A DNA stretch of 64,000 nt from Bacteroidales bacterium (GCA_017938925.1 JAGBAO010000010.1:1-64000); one strand, 5' to 3'. Shown: positions 43,881 through 53,117, numbered from the stretch's first letter. Numbers and translations: made by a program. The notes: generated by a model not told the origin, from the letters alone.

Positions 43881-46800
43881 ATGGCAATTGATATCAATAA
43901 ACTCATGGCAATGACCGGCAAGGTCGAGAACGACGGAGCCGACGAAACCGGAACACTTTCTGCCCAGGAATTCAACACCCTGGTTCTCGCACTGATCGAG
44001 GCACTCGGGGGTGTGAAAAAGATTTCCTTCCAGGGAACGACATTCGCCCCGGACAGTAACGGCGTTCTGCACCTGGTGTACTCTTCTGAAAGCAACACAT
44101 ATCAGATGGTGGCCAAGGTTACGACCACCCCTCCGGAGGTCCTTGTTAAAGGAGCATCATGTCCGATATCCTTTGAATACAACTGTTACTATGGTTCCGA
44201 CGTTACCGATGTGGACACTTCGCCAGGATCTGCATCTTTTATGATCAACGGTACGCTGATCACAGCCCTCACCACATCACTTCGGGCTACTGGAAGCAAT
44301 GAGAACAGCAAATATACAGTGGATATCGGTCAGTATCTCACAGAAGAGGAGAATACTGTTACACTGGTTATATCCAACACTCACGGCACATCGAGGGTGT
44401 GGGATTTCACTGTTGCGACCAAGTCAATCAACCTGTCTTTTGACGCTTCTTATGACCAGACCATCCCCCGTTCAGGCAAATGGGAACTCCGTGTTTCCTG
44501 TCTCGGTACCGAGGCAGATGTGCATCTGATGATTGATGACAATCCTGATTCGGAGCAGGTGGTCCATATTGCATCCTCGACATATAACTTCGTGATCGAT
44601 GCGGACGGATCACTCGCTGCCGGCAGACATAAGGTCTCAGTCTGGGCGGTCAATGCTGAATACGGGATTACCACCGAAATCATCACATCTTCGTTCATCA
44701 AGACCGGAAGCCAGAATACTATCCTGGCCATCGGCTCCGGAGCCCCTATTTCAGCCCCGCAGTACGACACTGTATCCATCCCGTATTTCTTCTATATACC
44801 TGGTGCATTAGCCGGGCAATCTGTCAATGTGGGGTTGGCTATATATGACAACAACGGCATTCTTACAGAGACCTTGACAAGCCAGATCGTTCCGGTAAGC
44901 GCCACAGGATCCTCCGGGCTTCAAATGGCTTCATTTGTTCCTTCCCTTGATACATATGTGAACAATGATATAACACTGCGCATCTCGATTGGCGGCGCTT
45001 ATGTGGAGCACATCCTGACAATCACCTCGGCTGGGGTCTCTCTGTCAGCAGCCGATGAATGCAAGGTGTATTATTCATTTGCCGGCAGAACGAACAGTGA
45101 TGAGGATGCTGAAAATCTTGTCAGCACCTATGATGGCCAGCAGACCAGCCGGCTCGTTCGATCCGAGAATTTCAAACTGAATTCCTTCGGAGGGTTCATC
45201 ACCAAAAACGGTTTTACAATCCCTGCCGGCAGGAAGGTCACTCTGAAAGACTGGTTGATGTTCGGTGCTGATTTCGGTGCCAATGCGGAGGATCAGACAG
45301 CCAGAACAGGAAGGACATTGGAGATCGAGATGGAGGCCGGGCTGTGTTCTGACATGAATACGCCAATCGTTTCCTGCATGGACGGAAATACCGGATTTGA
45401 AATCTATCCTAACCGTCTTGTCGTAAAATGCCCAAGCGCAAGTGGCGGTATTGATACGGAGTTCCCGGATCAGGCAAGAATCAGGATGTCTATTGTCATC
45501 GATGGCCAGGCTACTCACTGTGTGGCCGAGACTGGAAATGCAAACACCTCGGCCAACTTCGATGCCTGGTGCAATATCGCATATCTCTATGTAAACGGTA
45601 CATGTGTCAGGATCTTCGACTATAAAACGGCAAGTTGGGCACAGGACAATCCGAAAGAAATTGTTTTCGGCTCAGATGACTGTGAGGTTATCTTGTACTC
45701 CATCAGGGCATATGACAAATCTCTGACATATAAGCAGGTGAACGGAAACTTTGCGTTTGACACCCCGAACCTTGCTGACAAGATTGCCATTGCCAAACGC
45801 AATGATATCCTGAATTCCGATGGAACAGTGTCATTCCAGAAGGTACAGGCTGCTCTTCCGAACACACCTTTAATCGTGTGGGATCTGGAGAATCTCCCAA
45901 CTTCAAAGAGTGACGAACGCACCATCACCGGAACGGAATTCATCAACCCGGAGTGGAACGCAGAGGACTATGGCCGTGCCTGTGCGCCGTTTACATCAGG
46001 GGAACATCTCATCAACGGTGACGGTACCAGTTCCAATAACTATCCGTTGCCATATAAGAACTGGGCAGAGGAATTCTTCACACTTGTTCTGCAGCTTGCT
46101 TCGGAAGGCACAGTGGAAGTGGAAGAATACAGCATCACTCCAGGAATAGATGGAGGTGAAACAGAGTTTGTTCACAAGGTCAATTTCGCCAGCTGCGAAA
46201 AGATATTCAATATGCTGACGATGAACTTCTATCAGCATCTGACTCTTGCATGCGCAAACGGAACATTCCAGTCGTTGCTCACCAAATTCATGCAGCAGCA
46301 GAGCGATCTTGGCAACCCTATCACTTTCAGGAAATCCCTATCCGGTTTCCCTGAAATCGGGTTCAGAAAGAATACCAAAGGCGGTCAGAATAACCCGTCT
46401 TTCCTATCGATATACAACTTCATAAACAACAAGTATAGCAGAAGTTTCCTCGGCTTCCCGAAAGATCATGCCAAGGCTCAAATATGGGAAGTGGATGACA
46501 ACAAGAATTTTTTCAGCCAGGAAATTTTTGACAGTTACCACAAGGCCATTGAGGTGAAGGATCCTGATACGGGTGCCGTCTCCATGATTGACACCTTATT
46601 CAAATCCAATGCAGTGGATATTCCTCTCTATTATGCGAGGGTACCAAAGAAGTCTTCCGTTACTGGTCAGAAACTCGGAGTTCCTGGTTCTATTGCAGAT
46701 ATCGACCAGGCTAACTCTGAACTTGCTGTCTTGAAGCGCTTCCATAACTTCATTTACAAATGTAACCCGAATGTCGCAGAACGATATTATGCCCGTTACG

Positions 46801-49718
46801 GGGATTATCGCACACTTACTATCGAGCAGGACGGATACACTTCAAGGGTGTTCGGTTCGGTAACATACACCAAGGACACACCGGCATACCGCAAGGCTAT
46901 GTTCAAGGAAGAGGCCGAGAACTACATGTATAAACAGGATGCTATCTTCTACTTCGTTTTCTTTGTCTATTTCCTTGGTACCGACTCGATGGATAAGAAC
47001 ATGTCGGTTGCGTTTGATGATGTCACAGCTGCTGCCCCTCTTGCCAGGATCTTCCCTCGTGACAGTGATACTATATGGCTATTCAACAATAGTGGCATCA
47101 GGGCATGGCGATACTGGCACGAATGGGGTGACAGTTATGATGCCAACACCGATACGACTGGTAGGATTACAGGGGAAGTCTGGAATGCACAGACACAGTC
47201 CTACGACTTGAAGACATCCGCTGGATCTGAAATCTTCAACGGAAGACTTTCCGGACTATGGGATTTGGTTGACCAGTGCTGGGCCGATGATGTAAAAGCC
47301 ATGTATGACAAGATGGCTGCCAATGGTCTTGATGCTGCCACCTTGATGAAGTGGTACAGGGGTTATTGGTCGTATTGGTGTGAGAACCTCTATAATGCCG
47401 ATGCAATGGGTTATGCCAACACTGGAAACTTTGCTATGGCTTATGGAGACAAACTCATGCAGTCTGAGTACTTCACCAAGTACAGAAGCCGATATCTGGA
47501 CAGCAAATTCAAGTCCGGGCAGTGTACTATTAACAACACCATGATCCGACTGTTCACATCCGGGAAGGGTGTATCACTACGCCACTGCTGCCCTATTTAC
47601 GCATGTATCGCATGGGGCTCTGGCAACTATGTAAATCAGCGAAGCATCATTGCCGGGGAACCCGCCCTAATGCCAAACGGCATCACAGATTCCGGTGGTG
47701 AGCAGGTCTTTGTTCTATGCAACAATGATCTCATAACCCATGTCGGGACCTATACCCAGGATGCACTGGGCAACATCATCGAATCCGGACTCGAAGGACT
47801 TGGCCAGGTATATTTCCAGACGGGTATGACGGGAATGGTCCGCCTCCGTGAACTTGTGATGGACTATTCCGGAATAGAAGGAGGAAACACCAAACAGGAT
47901 GATGCCGGATGGAATGTATCAAACTTCCGTCTATTACGAAGACTGATTGCAAGAAGGCTCGTGAATGTCGTGTCAGTTCAGACAATAGTCTCCGGAGTCA
48001 TACAGGAAATCGATTACAGGGAGACACCTATTTCCGGTATTTCTATTCCGGAAACGGATTCGCTTGTCATTCTCAGGCTTCCTGCGACCTTGACAGCACT
48101 GAACTTGAAGAATCTCCCATCCCTTTCTGAGAATTTCAGCATAGAGGGCTATGAGGTTATGAAGTCCCTGTCTGTCATCGGTTGTCCTGGTCTGGACACA
48201 TACACAATGGTACATAGACTGATGACAGAATCCTCTTCTGTACAGTCTGTCATCATCGATGAAGTATCATGGCCGGCTGCTGCATCCACCATCATTTCCT
48301 CATTAGCCAACACCAAGACTTGCCAGTTGGCAGGTGAGATTACTATCTCCGGAGGAAATCAGGAAGTGACCTTTGCGATGAAGATGGCCATGATTGAAAA
48401 ATGGGGTGATATCGACAGCGGTGCTGATGGTCTGACAGTGAAATACTCGGAAAGAGCCATTGTCAATGCATTGATTTTTGGTACCGACAGCATTGAGGAG
48501 CCCGGAACATTCAAGTACTCGGTGACACCGGCAACGGCCGGTGGTATTTCAACAGCGTATGGAAACACTGTCAAGAATATAGCGTGGTCTATCTCAGACA
48601 ATGCCTATGCCTCGATTGACCAGTCAGGAACCGTAACGGTATCTGCCATCGGTGTCGAGGATGCAGCAGGATACGGTCCTGAGGCAACAGTCAAAGCGGT
48701 TCTGACCTTGAAAGACGGTTCTACACTTGAAACAACGAAAGTGATCAGACTGTATAAGAGAAGTGCCCGCCTTGGTGATTTCGTCTTTGCCGACGGTACT
48801 TATTCAGATCGTCATGACGGCACAAAGACATGTATCGGCGTTTGCTGCTACATAGACCAGGAAGACCCTACCCTGAGGCTTGCTGTCGGTTTGAAAGACA
48901 TGTCCGCCCAGCCTTATGGTCTGTTCTCGCATAAAGACTATCCCGACTACTCAATTTATGATATCGTACTTGAAAGCGGTTATGATCCATATGACCTGCC
49001 AATTACCAATGTGACATCATCCGGACTTGTCGTAACGGAAGAGGGAGGAACAGCCAGCTATATTTCCGATGCCACTTACCGTGATGAGAGTGAGAATGGT
49101 ACTCCGGACGGATTCAGGAAACTGGCTGCCGGCACTGCATGTGCCCAGATTGGTTTAGTGGAACTCACCAAAGATCTTCATGGCCATAAAAAAGGCGAGA
49201 AACTTCCTTGGGGTCAGTACTTGACTCTGGAAATCATTGATCATCGTGACAGAGTCCTCGCTGAGACTAACCATCCAATCCCAGCTGCTACTGCCGACAA
49301 GACTGAACTGGAAGTGCTTGATGAACTCTTGGCGCAGATTGTTCAGGAAGCCGGTGGACTGACCAAGTACAAGCAGTTCTACTACCCGATGGCATCACGA
49401 ATCTTTGCTTATGAGCCGACTGTCATAGCCTCAGAGGTGCTTTCTGACAAATTCAAGGCTGGCAACTGGTTCCTTCCATCAGAGGGAGAACTCGCCAGAA
49501 TTTGCTGGCACCATTTCCAAGGCTATGAAGGCGGGGAACACGCAATCTTCTCGAACGCAGTTCAGGCCGGAATAATGACGTCATTTTCGGCCAGCTGGTT
49601 TGGTTCTTCGTCGGAGTGTACTAACTACGGCTATTGGGTCGTCAATTTCGGCTCCGGCGGTTGTTGCGGCACGTACAAGTACGGCTCGGACCTGGCGCGT
49701 GGCCTCGTGGCATTCTAA
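43881..49718 (+). CDS. Giant receptor-binding tail fibre, first DGR target
   Basis: This is a 1945-aa adhesin-like protein. Visible parts are Ig-like repeats (~60-390), a concanavalin/LamG-like region (~392-620), a long central part, a leucine-rich stretch (~1315-1440), a Big2-like Ig domain (~1545-1625) and a C-terminal C-type-lectin-like domain beginning GDFVFADGTYSD and holding NWFLPSEGELARI. The last 43 residues are encoded by VR1, so the ligand-binding surface is what the DGR varies. It almost certainly contacts the host cell surface. Confidence 0.88.
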   Translation: MAIDINKLMAMTGKVENDGADETGTLSAQEFNTLVLALIEALGGVKKISFQGTTFAPDSNGVLHLVYSSESNTYQMVAKVTTTPPEVLVKGASCPISFEYNCYYGSDVTDVDTSPGSASFMINGTLITALTTSLRATGSNENSKYTVDIGQYLTEEENTVTLVISNTHGTSRVWDFTVATKSINLSFDASYDQTIPRSGKWELRVSCLGTEADVHLMIDDNPDSEQVVHIASSTYNFVIDADGSLAAGRHKVSVWAVNAEYGITTEIITSSFIKTGSQNTILAIGSGAPISAPQYDTVSIPYFFYIPGALAGQSVNVGLAIYDNNGILTETLTSQIVPVSATGSSGLQMASFVPSLDTYVNNDITLRISIGGAYVEHILTITSAGVSLSAADECKVYYSFAGRTNSDEDAENLVSTYDGQQTSRLVRSENFKLNSFGGFITKNGFTIPAGRKVTLKDWLMFGADFGANAEDQTARTGRTLEIEMEAGLCSDMNTPIVSCMDGNTGFEIYPNRLVVKCPSASGGIDTEFPDQARIRMSIVIDGQATHCVAETGNANTSANFDAWCNIAYLYVNGTCVRIFDYKTASWAQDNPKEIVFGSDDCEVILYSIRAYDKSLTYKQVNGNFAFDTPNLADKIAIAKRNDILNSDGTVSFQKVQAALPNTPLIVWDLENLPTSKSDERTITGTEFINPEWNAEDYGRACAPFTSGEHLINGDGTSSNNYPLPYKNWAEEFFTLVLQLASEGTVEVEEYSITPGIDGGETEFVHKVNFASCEKIFNMLTMNFYQHLTLACANGTFQSLLTKFMQQQSDLGNPITFRKSLSGFPEIGFRKNTKGGQNNPSFLSIYNFINNKYSRSFLGFPKDHAKAQIWEVDDNKNFFSQEIFDSYHKAIEVKDPDTGAVSMIDTLFKSNAVDIPLYYARVPKKSSVTGQKLGVPGSIADIDQANSELAVLKRFHNFIYKCNPNVAERYYARYGDYRTLTIEQDGYTSRVFGSVTYTKDTPAYRKAMFKEEAENYMYKQDAIFYFVFFVYFLGTDSMDKNMSVAFDDVTAAAPLARIFPRDSDTIWLFNNSGIRAWRYWHEWGDSYDANTDTTGRITGEVWNAQTQSYDLKTSAGSEIFNGRLSGLWDLVDQCWADDVKAMYDKMAANGLDAATLMKWYRGYWSYWCENLYNADAMGYANTGNFAMAYGDKLMQSEYFTKYRSRYLDSKFKSGQCTINNTMIRLFTSGKGVSLRHCCPIYACIAWGSGNYVNQRSIIAGEPALMPNGITDSGGEQVFVLCNNDLITHVGTYTQDALGNIIESGLEGLGQVYFQTGMTGMVRLRELVMDYSGIEGGNTKQDDAGWNVSNFRLLRRLIARRLVNVVSVQTIVSGVIQEIDYRETPISGISIPETDSLVILRLPATLTALNLKNLPSLSENFSIEGYEVMKSLSVIGCPGLDTYTMVHRLMTESSSVQSVIIDEVSWPAAASTIISSLANTKTCQLAGEITISGGNQEVTFAMKMAMIEKWGDIDSGADGLTVKYSERAIVNALIFGTDSIEEPGTFKYSVTPATAGGISTAYGNTVKNIAWSISDNAYASIDQSGTVTVSAIGVEDAAGYGPEATVKAVLTLKDGSTLETTKVIRLYKRSARLGDFVFADGTYSDRHDGTKTCIGVCCYIDQEDPTLRLAVGLKDMSAQPYGLFSHKDYPDYSIYDIVLESGYDPYDLPITNVTSSGLVVTEEGGTASYISDATYRDESENGTPDGFRKLAAGTACAQIGLVELTKDLHGHKKGEKLPWGQYLTLEIIDHRDRVLAETNHPIPAATADKTELEVLDELLAQIVQEAGGLTKYKQFYYPMASRIFAYEPTVIASEVLSDKFKAGNWFLPSEGELARICWHHFQGYEGGEHAIFSNAVQAGIMTSFSASWFGSSSECTNYGYWVVNFGSGGCCGTYKYGSDLARGLVAF
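49588..49712 (+). repeat. DGR variable repeat VR1
   Basis: These 125 bases align without gaps to TR 50306-50430. I count 20 differences; every one is at a TR adenine (36 adenines in total) and none at the other 89 positions. Replacements include G, T and C. The last 22 bases are unchanged. VR1 ends 3 bases before the fibre stop codon. This is the signature of adenine-specific mutagenic retrohoming. Confidence 0.97.
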
Positions 49719-49729
49719 TTTAACTTTTT

Positions 49730-49753
49730 ATCACAGGGCTTTTGCCCTGTGAT
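49730..49753 (+). promoter_or_regulatory. DGR target hairpin after VR1
   Basis: atcacagggc (49730-49739) pairs perfectly with gccctgtgat (49744-49753), loop TTTT, a 10-bp stem. It starts 17 bases after the VR1 end. The match in stem length, loop size and spacing to the VR2 hairpin supports a function in target recognition rather than only termination. Confidence 0.85.
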
Positions 49754-49798
49754 GGAAAAGAACTATCTTTGGCGAAGCCAATTTTTTTTGAAAATTTT

Positions 49799-50218
49799 AT
49801 GAAGCCAAGGCAATCCTCAATCTATCGAAAGTTAGAGCTGCTTCATTTATGGGCATCATCTCTTGTAGATCGTTGCCCTAAAAGTCTATCTTACCAAATC
49901 GAAGGCAAGGCCATCATGGATGATCTTAACAATGCTCTCCTTGTGACCAAATTTGCCTTGAAAGCCCCTAAGGGTGAAGAGCGTCTGAGACACATCGAGA
50001 TGCTTGATGTCTATCTCGCAGACCTTGACACTCATATCACGGAACTCCGGGAAAGATCCAAGCCTGCCAATGCTCAGGCGAGGGTTCTCACCAGAGATCA
50101 GTATGCCTCATATATGAGGGATTATGCTATCATCCAAATGGAGATAGACAGCTGGCGTAAATCAAATATCGTGGGTTTACAAGCGCCAGCGGGTAGGGCT
50201 GGATCCGGTTCTGATTGA
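49799..50218 (+). CDS. avd: Avd, DGR accessory variability determinant
   Basis: From ATG 49799 the protein is 139 aa, helical and basic: SSIYRKLELLHLWASSLVDR, then AKAPKGEERLRHIEMLDVYL-like helices and MRDYAIIQMEIDSWRK. This matches the four-helix Avd fold that forms a pentamer and binds the RT and template RNA. It lies between the VR1 hairpin and TR, the standard place. A longer frame from 49742 would run through the hairpin and is unlikely. Confidence 0.85.
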   Translation: MKPRQSSIYRKLELLHLWASSLVDRCPKSLSYQIEGKAIMDDLNNALLVTKFALKAPKGEERLRHIEMLDVYLADLDTHITELRERSKPANAQARVLTRDQYASYMRDYAIIQMEIDSWRKSNIVGLQAPAGRAGSGSD

Positions 50219-51789
50219 TTGCGATTATGAGGAACCTGGACTTGTATTTGAATGGGCGCTGTACTGGGCCTCTTGGCTTAGTTATATCACCAATCAGCGC
50301 AAAGGCGGCCAGCTGGTTTGGTTCTTCGTCGGAGTATAATAACAACAACAATTGGATCGTCAATTTCGGCTCCGGCAATTGTAACAACACAAACAAGAAC
50401 AACTCAAACCTGGCGCGTGGCCTCGTGGCACTCGAACAACAAGTCCTGGAAGGATGGGTGGAAGCATTTGAGGATTGCTGTCTTCATAAAAAATCATCTG
50501 CACATTGTACAGAATACCGTCTGAATGCATCCGTTGACATTCCTATCCTGGCACTCCAGATTGAAATCCTGGCTGCATATAAACCAGGCACAAGCATCTG
50601 TTTTATCGTTTCTGTGCCACGCATCCGGGAAATCTTTGCAGCTGCTTTCCGTGATAGAATCGTTCAGCACTGGATATGTCTCCGTCTGCGTTTCCTGTTT
50701 GAAGAAAGGTACATTTCACATGGGAATGTCACCTTCAATGGCAGGGTTGGTTATGGAACTATCGCTGCTGCCAACAGAGCACAGCAGGCTATTGCAGATC
50801 TGACAGATTGTTACAAAAAAGATGGATGGGTGGCCACGATCGATATCTGGTCATTCTTCATGACAATCGACAAAAATGTACTATGGTCATTCCTTCGATC
50901 TTTCATAGCCCACAATGCCGAGCGCATCAGGGCAGAATATCCTGCGACAAAGATTGAAACCCTGCTTTGGGTTACTGAGATAGTCGTAATGCATGCACCA
51001 CAGAAAGACTGTGAATTTAGGGGCAATCTGAGTCTTCGGGAACGTCTCGACCCTTGGAAAAGTCTTTTGAATGCCTTGGAAGATATCGGCATGGCCATAG
51101 GCAATATAACCTCTCAGGATCTTGCCAACTTCCTTATGTCTTTCATAGATGAGTGGGCAGTGGGGTTTTGCAGGGAAAGAGGAATGATATACATCAGGTT
51201 CGTGGATGATATCCTCACTGCTGGTCTTTCAAAAGAGGATCTGATTCAGTTCCGGAAAGAACTATGTGAATACCTTTCATTGACATTACATCAGAAGGTC
51301 CATCCGGATAAATTCTATATTCAACCTGCACGTCATGGTGTTAAGTTCGTAGGCAGGATCATTAAGCCCGGTAGGAACTATACGGGGAACAGGACGGTAG
51401 GGAACTTCCATAATGCCATGCATAAGTTGGATAAGTACTGCCGGAAGATCATAAACGGGGATGTCACGGTGCAACAGGCGTTGATGCTTGAGCATCTGGT
51501 CAGCAGCGTCAATTCGTTGTTTGGATTCCTGCAACATTCCGCATCCCGGAACATCAAACTCCAAGCGATAGGTACTCTTACCGCATTCTGGAAAGTTTGC
51601 TATATCGTGAATTGCCACATCGTCCGAATCCGGAAGAAATATAAAGTACAAACCATTTTAATATCCCAGAAAGATGAAGAGAACAGCTACTACCAAGCCC
51701 TTGACAGTGGAGACTTCGTTCAATACCTTTCGGCAGAAGAGCCATATCATCAACTTCGACGTCGTAGAACTCGAAGACGGAAGTTATGA
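50215..51789 (+). CDS. DGR reverse transcriptase
   Basis: The C-terminal ~450 residues are a group-II-like RT: REIFAAAFRDRIVQHWI, ATIDIWSFFMTID, IGNITSQDLANFLMSFID and the catalytic FVDD near 329-332 (the X of YxDD is Val here). The frame opens at TTG 50215 or ATG 50227 and runs through the TR without a stop. The conserved RT N-terminus (LEGWVEAFED) begins just after TR and no ATG lies between. So translation either starts upstream and includes TR-encoded residues, or begins at GTG 50425 inside TR. The tail is very basic. Confidence 0.92.
   Translation: MIAIMRNLDLYLNGRCTGPLGLVISPISAKAASWFGSSSEYNNNNNWIVNFGSGNCNNTNKNNSNLARGLVALEQQVLEGWVEAFEDCCLHKKSSAHCTEYRLNASVDIPILALQIEILAAYKPGTSICFIVSVPRIREIFAAAFRDRIVQHWICLRLRFLFEERYISHGNVTFNGRVGYGTIAAANRAQQAIADLTDCYKKDGWVATIDIWSFFMTIDKNVLWSFLRSFIAHNAERIRAEYPATKIETLLWVTEIVVMHAPQKDCEFRGNLSLRERLDPWKSLLNALEDIGMAIGNITSQDLANFLMSFIDEWAVGFCRERGMIYIRFVDDILTAGLSKEDLIQFRKELCEYLSLTLHQKVHPDKFYIQPARHGVKFVGRIIKPGRNYTGNRTVGNFHNAMHKLDKYCRKIINGDVTVQQALMLEHLVSSVNSLFGFLQHSASRNIKLQAIGTLTAFWKVCYIVNCHIVRIRKKYKVQTILISQKDEENSYYQALDSGDFVQYLSAEEPYHQLRRRRTRRRKL
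50306..50430 (+). repeat. DGR template repeat (TR)
   Basis: The 125-base template for VR1 and VR2. Its centre is AAC/AAT-rich, which places adenines in the first two codon positions where mutagenesis gives the widest amino-acid choice. It lacks a downstream hairpin, as a TR should. It is unusual in lying in frame within the open RT frame. The bases after it (ctcgaa) differ from VR1 and VR2 (ttctaa, ttataa), which terminate their proteins. Confidence 0.97.
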
Positions 51790-52024
51790 ATTTGAAAGCA
51801 TTGAGATAGCCCCAGGGCAATTCAATTATGACAGTATCGTTGATGCATTGGTTTCATCCAGGTACCCATCATCAAAAATGGAGGCTATCGTAAATAATTA
51901 TCTGGCCATATCCCTCAGGGAGCCTGATCCGGAGCTGGATTCGGTCATTACAGAGGAAATGAGGCAGATGCAGTCTTGGCGGACAAAATCCAAAGAGATT
52001 GCACGACAAGCGCTCGAAAAATAA
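51674..52024 (+). CDS. Small phage protein overlapping the RT end
   Basis: The 116-aa acidic protein (FDVVELEDGSYEFESIEIAP) starts at ATG 51674 and overlaps the RT gene by 116 bases in another frame. Codon use is phage-like. Similar small proteins with a C-terminal helix (MRQMQSWRTKSKEIARQAL) follow tail genes in related phages. Function unknown; the long overlap is unusual. Confidence 0.62.
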   Translation: MKRTATTKPLTVETSFNTFRQKSHIINFDVVELEDGSYEFESIEIAPGQFNYDSIVDALVSSRYPSSKMEAIVNNYLAISLREPDPELDSVITEEMRQMQSWRTKSKEIARQALEK

Positions 52025-52045
52025 GGCAAAATCTGTCCTTTCACA

Positions 52046-52094
52046 AAAAGGTCTGTGTAACTACTTTCGCAGTAGGAACACAGACCTTTTTGCA
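52046..52094 (+). terminator. Terminator after the DGR
   Basis: aaaaggtctgtgt (52046-52058) pairs with acacagacctttt (52078-52090), with an inner ctac/gtag stem and a T tail. It closes the DGR operon just before the lysis genes. Confidence 0.82.
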
Positions 52095-52096
52095 TT

Positions 52097-52345
52097 ATGA
52101 AAAGTATATCCAAAGACACTAAACTGACGATACAGGTAGTGCTTGCATCTGTTCTGGTATTTGCCGGGATAGTGCTTCTATTCATGGGTTTTGCGGTAGC
52201 CCCTAAGGGCGAGATTCATAACTCAGTCCTGATTGGGGCAGGAGAAACATTCACATTCGCCGGAGCACTTCTGGGCATTGAGTATGCCGCACGGACCGCA
52301 GTTATCAGGATTAAACAGGATTTGCAGAATGACGACAAGAAATAA
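52097..52345 (+). CDS. Holin-like small membrane protein
   Basis: The 82-aa protein has two transmembrane helices (about 10-33, VVLASVLVFAGIVLLFMGF, and about 45-68) with short charged ends. Size and topology fit a holin, and it is followed by another membrane-anchored protein, as in lysis cassettes. The amidase, however, lies 17 kb upstream. Confidence 0.55.
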   Translation: MKSISKDTKLTIQVVLASVLVFAGIVLLFMGFAVAPKGEIHNSVLIGAGETFTFAGALLGIEYAARTAVIRIKQDLQNDDKK

Positions 52346-52943
52346 GATCCTGATTGGTGCTGCTATCTTGATATTCATTCTCGGTCTCCTTGCCGGGATG
52401 GGTCTGCATCGCTCATATATAAACAGGAACACCATATCAGCAGTTCCAGATACAGTCTATGTGCAGCAGGAGATAGATATTCCTGTTCCTTCCCTGGCAG
52501 AGCATAAGGTGGACTCCACAGACAAAATTGACATTCCTATCCAGGATGTAAGAGTCTCAGCCGATTCGTCATCCATCGAGGCCCCGAAGGAGACTGTCAC
52601 ATATAGGGATTCCACCCTTTCCGGTGTCTCCTACACCGCTACTGTGACAGGTGTTCAGCCGTCCCTCACTTCATTAAGGTTCAGTGTTCCAGAACGGAGA
52701 ATAACTCAAACAGTATATAAGCCTATCGAAGGGTGGTCATTGGCTGGATTTGCTAATGCTGATTATTCTTTCCCCGTCACCTCCGTATCAGGAGGGGCAT
52801 CATTGTCATATTGTACTGGCCCATTTGATTTTCACTTTGATATCGGAGTCCAGAGAACCTGGCATCCGTCACTCGCCCCCACAACCACCCCGTACATAGG
52901 TGTTGGAACAAAGGTCACTTTTCTACGATTCAATAAACGGTAG
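52329..52943 (+). CDS. DUF6808-like membrane-anchored protein
   Basis: ATG 52329 gives 204 aa and overlaps the holin-like gene by 17 bases. An N-terminal membrane anchor (ILIGAAILIFILGLLAGMGL) is followed by a long periplasmic part with a beta-rich end. The layout, next to a holin-like gene, suggests a spanin-like or envelope role; this is inference. Confidence 0.6.
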   Translation: MTTRNKILIGAAILIFILGLLAGMGLHRSYINRNTISAVPDTVYVQQEIDIPVPSLAEHKVDSTDKIDIPIQDVRVSADSSSIEAPKETVTYRDSTLSGVSYTATVTGVQPSLTSLRFSVPERRITQTVYKPIEGWSLAGFANADYSFPVTSVSGGASLSYCTGPFDFHFDIGVQRTWHPSLAPTTTPYIGVGTKVTFLRFNKR

Positions 52944-52957
52944 AAAATCGGGGTATA

Positions 52958-53068
52958 AAAAAGCCCCACCCCATTATAAGTATAAGATCTCACCCAAATA
53001 CAAATAGCGACAAAACGCAAGGGCAGGGCTGGAAGCCTCCTTGTGCATCTTGTCGCTATTTGAGTGAG
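52958..53068 (-). ncRNA. Candidate minus-strand phage small RNA
   Basis: On the minus strand the RNA would begin just after promoter 53074-53105. Its 5' part (atctcactcaaatagcgacaa) pairs with its 3' part (ttgtcgctattt with ggtgagat, one bulge), enclosing an inner ggct/agcc hairpin. It then reads tggggtggggctttttt, a terminator-like end. There is no open frame. The architecture (paired ends, similar promoter, G-run then T-run) resembles the element at 35712-35868. Confidence 0.55.
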
Positions 53069-53073
53069 ATGCA

Positions 53074-53105
53074 CAAAGGTAGGAAATTTTAATAATAACC
53101 TCAAA
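53074..53105 (-). promoter_or_regulatory. Minus-strand promoter of the small RNA
   Basis: The minus strand has TACCTTTG (53074-53081) and TTTG (53102-53105) separated by 20 bases, an excellent Bacteroidetes promoter pointing away from the gene at 53118. Confidence 0.7.
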
Positions 53106-53117
53106 ACAACAGGTAAA

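Noticed and set aside
49742..49798. Longer N-terminus for Avd starting at TTG 49742
   Set aside because: It would run through the right arm of the VR1 hairpin and adds residues not typical of Avd; ATG 49799 begins the family-like sequence.
52046..52090. A third DGR target hairpin after the RT
   Set aside because: No variable repeat precedes it and it has a T tail with an inner stem; it fits an intrinsic terminator.
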